DNA from: Asbonarchaeum sp964517675
GTDB taxonomy: Archaea; Nanohalarchaeota; Nanosalinia; Nanosalinales; Nanoanaerosalinaceae
Direction of reading: 5' to 3'
Assembly (NCBI GenBank): GCA_964517675.1
Contig: CAZFEL010000001.1
Coordinates: 186,001 to 250,000, forward strand
Length of the DNA stretch: 64,000 nucleotides
How positions within the stretch are numbered: position 1 is the first letter of the stretch; the number at the start of each line of letters is the position of its first letter. Of this stretch, positions 50,999-57,684 are shown in pieces. A model generated the notes under the pieces. The model was not told the DNA's origin. It searched no databases and was given only the letters and a program-made list of their open reading frames with translations. A program made the position numbers and the translations under genes.

Positions 50999-51470
50999 GG
51001 TCTTTCATCCGCTCGGGGAAGTTGAACCGCTCGAGGACCTCGACGGTGTCCGGCGGGACGAGCTGTTTCCAGGTCTCATCGCCTGCGGCAGCGAGCTCAC
51101 GGATGTTTGTGGCACGGTACCTGTCCCGGCGGAAGTACTGCGGTTCGTCAACCTGGAACCCGGAGGCGGTGAAACACTCTCTCGTCCACTCGTTGCCGGA
51201 GATGACGACATCGAAGTCGACTTTCGCATCGATGTCGGCCACCCACTCACTGTCGTCGTCCCTGTCGGGAAACGCGAAGATCTCGTGTGCCGGGAGACAG
51301 GCCCTGATGAGCTTGCGGCGCTCTGAGAAGGAAAGCGGGTTATCGAACGTGTTCATCGTCTCGGAGCTGCCGATACCGATGACGGTGTGGTATTTCCTGT
51401 CGAGCTGTCTGATGGCCTTGAGGTGACCGCGGTGGAACGGCTGGAACCGTCCGATGAACAGTCCTATCAT
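50982..51470 (-). CDS. nadM: nicotinamide-nucleotide adenylyltransferase (archaeal NadM)
   Basis: A 162-residue nucleotidyltransferase with the (H/T)xGH motif in GRFQPFHRGHLKAI, NPLSFSERRKLI, and VISGNEWTRECF, plus the C-terminal RATNIRELAAAG equivalent of the ISSTxxR region. It makes NAD+ from NMN and ATP. ATG 51470 is two bases from the tpiA stop, so they form an operon. The convergent overlap with nnrD puts two NAD-maintenance genes end to end. Confidence 0.9.
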   Translation of the reverse strand: MIGLFIGRFQPFHRGHLKAIRQLDRKYHTVIGIGSSETMNTFDNPLSFSERRKLIRACLPAHEIFAFPDRDDDSEWVADIDAKVDFDVVISGNEWTRECFTASGFQVDEPQYFRRDRYRATNIRELAAAGDETWKQLVPPDTVEVLERFNFPERMKDLSHDR

Positions 51471-51472
51471 CG

Positions 51473-52132
51473 TCAGAACGGTTCGACGAGATCACGGAGC
51501 GCCTGCTCTGGATCGTCGGCCTTGATGACGCCGGATGCCACGAGGATGCCCTTGGAGCCGAGCTCGAGTGCTTTCCTGACATCCTCCTCGTTCTTGACGC
51601 CTGCCCCGGTGAGCACGGGTGCCCGGCCGCCGACGGTCTCGATGACGCTCTCGAGGACCTCGGGTTTGGCCTCCGAGACGGAGGTATCGCCACCGATGAG
51701 CTCCGGGGGTTCGTAGGCGATGTAGTCCGGTTTGAAGTCCGCGGCGTTGTCCGCGAGTGTCTGTTCATCGACACAGACCACAGTCTCCATGTCGCTTGTC
51801 TCGGCCCGCTCGATAACACTCTCGATGGTATCGAGGGAGACCTGGTCCTCGGAGTGGTTGATCAGGGTGCCATCGGTCCCGTTGTACGCGAGGGTCTCGG
51901 CGATGTCGCTGCCCGTGTTGGAGCCGTAGCCCTCGGGATCTGTATGCTGTGCGAGGACGGGGATGCTGACTTTCTCGGCGAGCCGCCCGATGTCGGCGTT
52001 CTGGGGGGCGATCGCGATCTCGGCGCCGGTCTGGTCGGCGACCTTCTCGCAGGTGTAGGCGAGTTTCTGTGCCTCTGGCCCTGAGGCGGCTTCGTAGGTC
52101 TTGCAGTTGACGATGAGGACGGGTGTCTGCAT
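51473..52132 (-). CDS. tpiA: triosephosphate isomerase, archaeal type
   Basis: At 219 residues it is the short archaeal form. Catalytic Lys is in VNCKTYEAA, the electrophilic His in LAQHTDP, catalytic Glu in AYEPPELIGG, and the phosphate loop in VLTGAGVKN and GILVASGVI. It interconverts dihydroxyacetone phosphate and glyceraldehyde 3-phosphate. ATG 52132 is 26 bases after a palindromic TATA, GCCTTTAAAGGC (around 52152-52163). A longer frame to 52375 runs through that promoter. Confidence 0.94.
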   Translation of the reverse strand: MQTPVLIVNCKTYEAASGPEAQKLAYTCEKVADQTGAEIAIAPQNADIGRLAEKVSIPVLAQHTDPEGYGSNTGSDIAETLAYNGTDGTLINHSEDQVSLDTIESVIERAETSDMETVVCVDEQTLADNAADFKPDYIAYEPPELIGGDTSVSEAKPEVLESVIETVGGRAPVLTGAGVKNEEDVRKALELGSKGILVASGVIKADDPEQALRDLVEPF

Positions 52133-52220
52133 CGATGAAACGTTGTGGCTGGAGCCTTTAAAGGCTTCTCGCGGGGGCCCGGCACCAACTGTTTTATAGC
52201 TCCTGACGCAGGGATGGTAC

Positions 52221-52724
52221 ATGGTCACGGATCTGCAGGTCCTGTTCCTCATCGAGCTGTTGCTTGTCTTCCTGATCGTCTTCGATTCGATGAACAAGCG
52301 GGACTGGATGAGCGAGCGGAAGATGATCGTGATCGTGCTGATCACGGTGCTGGTCCCGGTGATAGGGGCGATCATCTATATCGCCGTCATCCGTCGACAC
52401 CAGCGCCACCTGATCGCGTGCCCGGACTGCGGTGACCTGGTCGAGGAATCGGCCGATACCTGCCCGCACTGTGGCTTCGACCCAGAGGAGGCCCGGCAGG
52501 AGAAAGAGGGACCACACCGCTGCGGGACGTGTGGCGAGGAGTTCGATACCGCACGCGGCCTGATGCAGCACCGCGCCCGACACCACGAGGAGGACAGGGG
52601 TTCGGCGGGGTCCTCCGGAGAGCGCAAGGACGTCCGGACGGAGGGCAACGAGTGTCCCGAGTGCGGGGCGGAGTTTGACACCGAGCGCGGGCTCCATGTC
52701 CACGAGTCGGTGAAACACGGCTGA
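52221..52724 (+). CDS. membrane protein with PLDc_N-like helices, a zinc ribbon and two C2H2-type fingers
   Basis: Residues about 5-22 and 34-58 are transmembrane (LQVLFLIELLLVFLIVFD; VIVLITVLVPVIGAIIYIAVIRR), like the PLDc_N two-helix module. A zinc ribbon (CPDCGDL...CPHCGF) follows, then two zinc-finger units, CGTCGEEFDTARGLMQHRARHH and CPECGAEFDTERGLHVHESVKH, both of C2H2 type and clearly repeats of each other. A TATA (near 52191) is 27 bases before ATG. A membrane-tethered nucleic-acid or protein-binding role is plausible; function unknown. Confidence 0.8.
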   Translation: MVTDLQVLFLIELLLVFLIVFDSMNKRDWMSERKMIVIVLITVLVPVIGAIIYIAVIRRHQRHLIACPDCGDLVEESADTCPHCGFDPEEARQEKEGPHRCGTCGEEFDTARGLMQHRARHHEEDRGSAGSSGERKDVRTEGNECPECGAEFDTERGLHVHESVKHG

Positions 52725-52766
52725 GCCGTGTAGCATTTTTAACCCTGCAGCGACACTTCTTGGCCC

Positions 52767-53498
52767 ATGTCGGAACGGACACTGAAGTTCGGCGATCTGA
52801 CCCGCGAACCTGCCATCCGGATGCTGTACGATATGAAGGAGGTCATCTGGGACAGGGAATGGCTCCGTGATGCGGACAACAGGCCGCTTTACTATATGTA
52901 CCGTGATCTGTACCAGGAAAGACACCGTTCCGCTATCGATGCTGCTGATGTACGGTACGACATCACCGTGATGCCGCCGGGCCAGCTTGGGAAGGAACAT
53001 GTCAAGACGAAGGGACACTACCACCCGCAGGTCTCCCCTGGTCTGTCGTACCCGGAGATCTACGAGGTCATCAAAGGCGAGGCCCACTATCTGATGCAGA
53101 AGAAGGAAGACGGCGACGTGACCGACGTTATCATGGTCGAGGCCGAGGCAGGGGACAAGGTCATCATCCCGCCGAACTACGGCCACATAACGATCAACCC
53201 GAGCGACACGGAGCTGCGGATGGCGAATTGGGTCTCTGACAGCTTCGAGTCCCGGTACGAGGACATCACGGCCAAGAGAGGCGGTGCCTACTACGAGACG
53301 ACGGACGGCGGGTTCGTGGAGAACGACCACTACGATCGGGTGCCGGAGCTCAGGCGGCGACAGCCTGTCCAGGTGCCTGACCTCGGGATCACGAACGACA
53401 AGTCGATGTACAAGATGATCGAGGAGCCAGGCCAGCTCCGCTTCCTCAACAACCCTGAGAAGTTCGAGTGGGTCTTCGACCAGATTGTCGGCCGGTGA
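52767..53498 (+). CDS. phosphoglucose isomerase, cupin type
   Basis: The 243-residue protein has the archaeal cupin phosphoglucose isomerase motif TKGHYHPQVSPGLSYPEIYEVIKGEAHYLMQ with metal-binding His/His/Glu, and a later PPNYGHITINPSD with the fourth ligand His. It converts glucose 6-phosphate to fructose 6-phosphate and is unrelated to the bacterial enzyme. The extra C-terminal region (from about 190) is typical of the longer members. A TATA (around 52735-52743) is 27 bases before ATG. It is the last core gene before the accessory island; its stop touches the first hel308-end copy with no spacer. Confidence 0.92.
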   Translation: MSERTLKFGDLTREPAIRMLYDMKEVIWDREWLRDADNRPLYYMYRDLYQERHRSAIDAADVRYDITVMPPGQLGKEHVKTKGHYHPQVSPGLSYPEIYEVIKGEAHYLMQKKEDGDVTDVIMVEAEAGDKVIIPPNYGHITINPSDTELRMANWVSDSFESRYEDITAKRGGAYYETTDGGFVENDHYDRVPELRRRQPVQVPDLGITNDKSMYKMIEEPGQLRFLNNPEKFEWVFDQIVGR

Positions 53499-53538
53499 TC
53501 AGTCCTTGAGGTAGTCCAGACGTTCTCCTTGTCAGAAC
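53499..53538 (-). repeat. R1: short copy of the hel308 3' end (left edge of the island)
   Basis: About 35 of these bases match the last codons and stop of hel308 (57685-57719) in the same orientation, with a one-base deletion that breaks the frame. It begins directly after the phosphoglucose isomerase stop. Its inner edge (GTCAGAAC) is shared with R3, not with hel308 itself. Confidence 0.8.
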
Positions 53539-53578
53539 ACCAACACAAAACTATGACGAAATAAGCCTAAAGGGAACT

Positions 53579-53598
53579 TGTTCGAAGATTATCGAACA
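53579..53598. promoter_or_regulatory. inverted repeat TGTTCGA-N6-TCGAACA upstream of protease gene 1
   Basis: Seven-base perfect arms around AGATTA, 12 bases before the TATA box TATTTAAATT (53611-53620). The same arms and spacing occur upstream of protease gene 2, so a dimeric regulator probably controls both cassettes. Confidence 0.65.
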
Positions 53599-53651
53599 GT
53601 TTCATTTGCCTATTTAAATTTTGATGGCAGCAGTACGCGCTGGCGATTATC

Positions 53652-54797
53652 ATGGCAGAGGAATATGCTGTGGGTCGACGAGATTTCCTCAAAACAGTTG
53701 GCGCAGTAGGATTTGCTTCTCCTGTCCTGGACAGTACAGATTTACAGGAAATCGGAGATATCGTCTATGATGCTACTCAGGAGGTTCCGTTTGTAGAAGC
53801 CGTATCTCGCACGGCGGGGGAGGAGCAGCCCATCTACAATACGCTGCCGAAAGACGAATGGGAACGAAAATTTGCTGTTACGCGTGCTCGAGACCGTCTT
53901 GAGGACTACCTTGACGATCAAAGCATCGATGCTGATTATAGTCTTGGCGCTGTCGTCGATGAGGACAGTCACTTGGACCTTGGCGTTGAGGTCGATGTTT
54001 TCGACGCCTCGGAGCCAGCGGTGTACGAGCTGGAACAATCACTGCCCACTGAGGTGGACGTAGAAAGAGAGACGGAATACGGGCCTGTCAGTATTGGGAA
54101 TATTCCAGTGGCCGTTGAACCGGTAGAGATTGAGAAGCAGTGCAATTACGATTTAGATAATGACTGGCCCGATGGCGTCCCAGGCGGCGCTGCAATATTC
54201 AATCAAGACGATACGGATGTTGAAGGGGCCTTGACCGCGCCGTTCATCCGGAATGGTGTCGATGGCTGGGTAACCGCGGGACATATGGCTGCTTCAACAG
54301 GTCAAGATATTGGGACGGGAGACGGTGATCCTCTCGGTGAGGTCGAAGAAATTGTCAATGATGGCAAGACAGACTGTCTCTTCGTAGAGATATTTGGAAA
54401 TGGCATCTCACCGGATAGATCCCGTTACGTTGCTAATAACGACGGATCAGATTACTACGTCCCGGTAGATGGAATTATCCCTGACTCTGGTCTTGAGGCA
54501 CATATAGGTGATTCAGACTGGTACGTGGATCAACAGGGAAGAGAGACATGTGCCAAAGGAGGGAACATAACTGCGGTCCATAATAACTATGCGGAGTCTG
54601 ATTATGACTCCAAAGACGGCGATTCGGGCGGGCCGGTGTACCACCGCTTCTTTGATGAGGCTGAAGATGAGTTCCGAGCCGACATTGCAGGACCTCATGG
54701 CGGTAGTATTGAGAGGACATTTGGAGAGAATACAGCTTGGTTTACGACAGCTGAAACGGTTGAAAGTGAATTGAGCGGTTATTTTCCTGCAAAATAG
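53652..54797 (+). CDS. Tat-exported trypsin-like serine protease, copy 1
   Basis: The 381-residue protein has a twin-arginine signal (GRRDFLKTVGAVGFASPVL, Arg9-Arg10), an acidic region of about 120 residues that may be a propeptide, and an S1 (chymotrypsin-fold) catalytic domain. The triad is His211 (TAGHMAAS), Asp241 (KTDCLFVEI) and Ser325 (KDGDSGGPVY). It should be exported folded. Base composition is clearly more A/T-rich than in the flanking genes. Bases 53685-54110 are identical to copy 2. The stop is followed directly by the ATG of the next gene (TAGATG). Confidence 0.85.
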   Translation: MAEEYAVGRRDFLKTVGAVGFASPVLDSTDLQEIGDIVYDATQEVPFVEAVSRTAGEEQPIYNTLPKDEWERKFAVTRARDRLEDYLDDQSIDADYSLGAVVDEDSHLDLGVEVDVFDASEPAVYELEQSLPTEVDVERETEYGPVSIGNIPVAVEPVEIEKQCNYDLDNDWPDGVPGGAAIFNQDDTDVEGALTAPFIRNGVDGWVTAGHMAASTGQDIGTGDGDPLGEVEEIVNDGKTDCLFVEIFGNGISPDRSRYVANNDGSDYYVPVDGIIPDSGLEAHIGDSDWYVDQQGRETCAKGGNITAVHNNYAESDYDSKDGDSGGPVYHRFFDEAEDEFRADIAGPHGGSIERTFGENTAWFTTAETVESELSGYFPAK

Positions 54798-55433
54798 ATG
54801 AAAAGCAAGCATAGGAGAAAGCTGGCGTACGCACTCGGAGCGATCCTGGTAGCGGTGACTGCGGTGAACGTCGCGGTCGCTGTTTTCGCGGATGGGTGGC
54901 TCAGTATAGCCGAGTTCCAGGCGTCACCGCCCGGCGAGCCGTACAGGAAGACTAACTATGTGCTTGGGCTGGAGTCCGGGGTGCCGTTTCCCTCGATCGC
55001 TGCGTCCACACATGGCGCTTCTTTTCTCACACCGCCACCGCCGGCATTTAATATATCAGTAGCCACTCCGGGAGATAATTTGACAGTGACGTTCGTGAAA
55101 AGTTCATTCAACAAGAGTAACACGGTGGGCCTTGTCGTTGTGGATCTCATCAAGCCGGAGAACCGTGGGATGCACCTTAGGGGAAGAGAACCGGGGGTAT
55201 CAGAGATTGCTGTCAATGCCTCTGATGCAGGGGTGCTTGACTTGCCAATCCAGGCGGGTGACAGCTTTACCATTGTCAATGCCACGCATCCGTCGGCCGG
55301 AACAGAACTCTCAGTTTGGTGGAAGAGCCCGCATCCGTCATTAGATTCTGCATCGCTTGATATTATCCGTCTGACACGCAATGGTTCGGAATGGTCTGTT
55401 GAGACATGTCCGGGTAGTCGATATGACTGTTGA
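54798..55433 (+). CDS. membrane-anchored or secreted partner protein, copy 1, 211 aa
   Basis: A basic N-terminus and one hydrophobic helix (about 9-31, KLAYALGAILVAVTAVNVAVAVF) lead to an outside domain of about 175 residues with many N-x-S/T sites and beta-rich composition. The last eight residues hold a Cys pair (CPGSRYDC). No family is recognised. It starts directly after the protease stop, so the two are translated as a pair. A role as substrate, inhibitor or membrane anchor of the protease is possible. A clear paralogue sits at 56909-57541. Confidence 0.78.
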   Translation: MKSKHRRKLAYALGAILVAVTAVNVAVAVFADGWLSIAEFQASPPGEPYRKTNYVLGLESGVPFPSIAASTHGASFLTPPPPAFNISVATPGDNLTVTFVKSSFNKSNTVGLVVVDLIKPENRGMHLRGREPGVSEIAVNASDAGVLDLPIQAGDSFTIVNATHPSAGTELSVWWKSPHPSLDSASLDIIRLTRNGSEWSVETCPGSRYDC

Positions 55434-55438
55434 AGGGA

Positions 55439-55683
55439 TCAGTCCTTCAAGTAGTCGAGGACGTTCTCCTTGTCGAAGACGTTCTCCTGGCCGACCTGTT
55501 CTTTGAGCTTCTTGGCGGTCTTGGTGCCGATGAGCTTCTTGATCTGGGTGAACTCCGCATCGCGGATGTCCGAGGCTGACCTGATGTCCTTGTCGTACAG
55601 CTTCCGTGCCCTGACCCGGACAATCTCGTGTTCCTCAACAAGCCCCAGAACTTCGGCTGGGTCTTCGAACAGGTCGTGGGCTA
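55439..55683 (-). pseudogene. R2: about 80-codon fragment of the hel308 3' end
   Basis: The frame reads up to the same stop as hel308 and ends GQENVFDKENVLDYLKD. Bases 55491-55619 are identical to 57737-57865 of hel308. Upstream of that block it changes abruptly to LAHDLFEDPAEVLGLVEEHE, unrelated to hel308, and no start codon is found before the frame ends at 55711. It is 5 bases after the stop of the copy-1 partner gene, exactly as R3 is after copy 2. Confidence 0.85.
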
Positions 55684-55687
55684 GTTT

Positions 55688-55707
55688 TGTTCGAAATTTG
55701 TCGAACA
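55688..55707. promoter_or_regulatory. inverted repeat TGTTCGA-N6-TCGAACA upstream of protease gene 2
   Basis: Same perfect arms and spacing as at 53579-53598, here around AATTTG, 12 bases before the TATA box (ATTTAAATTT around 55720-55729). The surrounding bases differ between the two copies while the arms are kept. Confidence 0.65.
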
Positions 55708-55759
55708 GATTTCACTGGTTATTTAAATTTTATTATTTGTTCGTTAAGACGGTGGCAGT

Positions 55760-56908
55760 ATGGTTGATGAACCTACCAGTGGACGACGCGACTTCCTCAA
55801 AACAGTTGGCGCAGTAGGATTTGCTTCTCCTGTCCTGGACAGTACAGATTTACAGGAAATCGGAGATATCGTCTATGATGCTACTCAGGAGGTTCCGTTT
55901 GTAGAAGCCGTATCTCGCACGGCGGGGGAGGAGCAGCCCATCTACAATACGCTGCCGAAAGACGAATGGGAACGAAAATTTGCTGTTACGCGTGCTCGAG
56001 ACCGTCTTGAGGACTACCTTGACGATCAAAGCATCGATGCTGATTATAGTCTTGGCGCTGTCGTCGATGAGGACAGTCACTTGGACCTTGGCGTTGAGGT
56101 CGATGTTTTCGACGCCTCGGAGCCAGCGGTGTACGAGCTGGAACAATCACTGCCCACTGAGGTGGACGTAGAAAGAGAGACGGAATACGGGCCTGTCAGT
56201 ATTGGGAATATTCCAGTGAATGTCGAGCCGGTAAAAGTCGAAAAACAGTGTGATTACGATCTGGATAATGGCTGGCCTAACGGTGTGCCAGGAGGGGCAG
56301 CAATAATCAATAATGACAGTGGCGATAAAGGAACACTGACTGCTCCATTTATTAGGAATGGTGTTGATGGCTGGGTGACCGTGGGCCATATGGCGAGTTC
56401 AACAGGCCAAGAGATTGTAACGGAAGGAGGAGATTCTCTAGGAGATGTTGTGGAACGTGTCGAGGATAAGGCAGATGGGAGAGATTTCCTTTTCGCCGAA
56501 ATCTTTGGCAATGGTATCTCTGCCGATAGGTCTCGTTATGTCGCCAACAACGACGGATCAGATTACTACGTCCCGGTAGATGGAATTATCCCTGACTCTG
56601 GTCTTGAGGCACATATAGGCGATTCAGACTGGTACGTGGATCAACAGGGAAGAGAGACATGTGCCAAAGGAGGAAACATAACTGCGGTCCATAATAACTA
56701 TGCGGAGTCTGATTATGACTCAAAGGACGGCGATTCAGGTGGCCCGGTATATCACCGCTTCTTTGATGAAGCAGAAGATGAATTCAGAGCTGACATCGCG
56801 GGCCCGCATGCAGGTAGAGTTGAGAGGTACTTCGGGGAAAACACCGCATGGTTTTCCACAGCAGAAACTGTTGAAAATGAATTAAACGGATATTTCCCTG
56901 CAAAATAG
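55760..56908 (+). CDS. Tat-exported trypsin-like serine protease, copy 2
   Basis: The 382-residue paralogue of copy 1 has the same signal (SGRRDFLKTVGAVGF), propeptide-like region and triad (VGHMASS, RDFLFAEI, KDGDSGGPVY). Residues 12-153 are encoded by DNA identical to copy 1, and a second near-identical block lies around 56552-56725. Between and after these, the catalytic domain differs at many positions and by one extra codon. The first eight residues also differ (MVDEPTSG). It is A/T-rich like copy 1 and is followed directly by its partner gene. Confidence 0.85.
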   Translation: MVDEPTSGRRDFLKTVGAVGFASPVLDSTDLQEIGDIVYDATQEVPFVEAVSRTAGEEQPIYNTLPKDEWERKFAVTRARDRLEDYLDDQSIDADYSLGAVVDEDSHLDLGVEVDVFDASEPAVYELEQSLPTEVDVERETEYGPVSIGNIPVNVEPVKVEKQCDYDLDNGWPNGVPGGAAIINNDSGDKGTLTAPFIRNGVDGWVTVGHMASSTGQEIVTEGGDSLGDVVERVEDKADGRDFLFAEIFGNGISADRSRYVANNDGSDYYVPVDGIIPDSGLEAHIGDSDWYVDQQGRETCAKGGNITAVHNNYAESDYDSKDGDSGGPVYHRFFDEAEDEFRADIAGPHAGRVERYFGENTAWFSTAETVENELNGYFPAK

Positions 56909-57541
56909 ATGGAAGGCGAACGTAAAAGAAAGCTGGCGTATGCCCTCGGAGCGATCCTAGCGGCAGTGACGGCTGTGAACGTCGCGGTCGCCGTGTTTGC
57001 TGATGGATCTCTCAGCGTGACTGAGTTCAAAACATCGGCTTTCGGCGATCCGTACGTCGAGACAGAGTACACTGTTTTCATCGAGTCCAGGGTGCCGTTT
57101 CCCACGATCGCGGCTTTTACATATGGTGGCTCGCTGATTGAAACCGCGCCGCCGTCGTTCGAGCTCGGGCTGAACGCGTCCGGCGACAACCTGACCGTCA
57201 CATTCGCGGAGAGTTCATTCAACCGCAGTAATACAGTGCGGATTATCATGTTAGACCTCGTCGTCCCTGATTACAGTGGTGTGCGACTTGGGGGGCGGGA
57301 AGCCGGGACATTCGAGGTCGCTGTCAATGCCACTGATGCAGGGGTGCTGCAGCTGCCGATCCAGGCCGGGGACAGCTTCACGTTGTTCAATGTCTCACGG
57401 CAGGATGCGTACGATCTGGAGTGGGAGGGACCACATCCATCGCCTGACCATGACCGGCAGAGCGTTGTAATTGCGACCTTCAGGTCGGTCAACGGGACGT
57501 GGACGGTCGAGACCTGCCCGAACCACGAGTTCGAGTGCTGA
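56909..57541 (+). CDS. membrane-anchored or secreted partner protein, copy 2, 210 aa
   Basis: Paralogue of 54798-55433: same N-terminal helix (KLAYALGAILAAVTAVNVAVAVF), the shared core GDNLTVTF, SNTV, and LPIQAGDSF, and the same C-terminal Cys pair (CPNHEFEC). The outer domain differs much more than the N-terminal helix. It starts right after the protease stop. No family is recognised and the function is unknown. Confidence 0.78.
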   Translation: MEGERKRKLAYALGAILAAVTAVNVAVAVFADGSLSVTEFKTSAFGDPYVETEYTVFIESRVPFPTIAAFTYGGSLIETAPPSFELGLNASGDNLTVTFAESSFNRSNTVRIIMLDLVVPDYSGVRLGGREAGTFEVAVNATDAGVLQLPIQAGDSFTLFNVSRQDAYDLEWEGPHPSPDHDRQSVVIATFRSVNGTWTVETCPNHEFEC

Positions 57542-57546
57542 CCCTG

Positions 57547-57588
57547 TCAGTCCTTCAGGTAGTCGAGAACGTTTTCCTTGTCAGAACG
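57547..57588 (-). repeat. R3: short copy of the hel308 3' end (right edge of the island)
   Basis: About 38 bases match the hel308 end in the same orientation, in frame (DKENVLDYLKD and stop). It starts five bases after the copy-2 partner stop, exactly as R2 does after copy 1. The inner edge GTCAGAAC matches R1. It is about 100 bases from the real hel308 end. Confidence 0.8.
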
Positions 57589-57606
57589 CCGGCAGACGAT
57601 CCGCTC

Positions 57607-57653
57607 CAAACGGCTGGTGCCGTTTGTGCGCTTGCAGAAACCTGGAAGGTTTC
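57607..57653. other. two adjacent perfect hairpins between R3 and hel308
   Basis: CAAACGG/CCGTTTG around a 6-base loop (57607-57626), then GAAACCT/AGGTTTC around GGA (57637-57653). They lie in the only spacer between the convergent partner gene and hel308. They could be transcript ends or structure left by integration; no T-tract follows. Confidence 0.4.
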
Positions 57654-57684
57654 GAAGGCGGCGATTTCATGGTGTCCAGTTCTC

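Noticed and set aside
53579..53598. GTTCGA-type sequence as a tRNA T-loop or a tRNA remnant at the island
   Set aside because: The motif is a symmetric inverted repeat, occurs identically at both protease promoters, and no acceptor or anticodon stem surrounds it.
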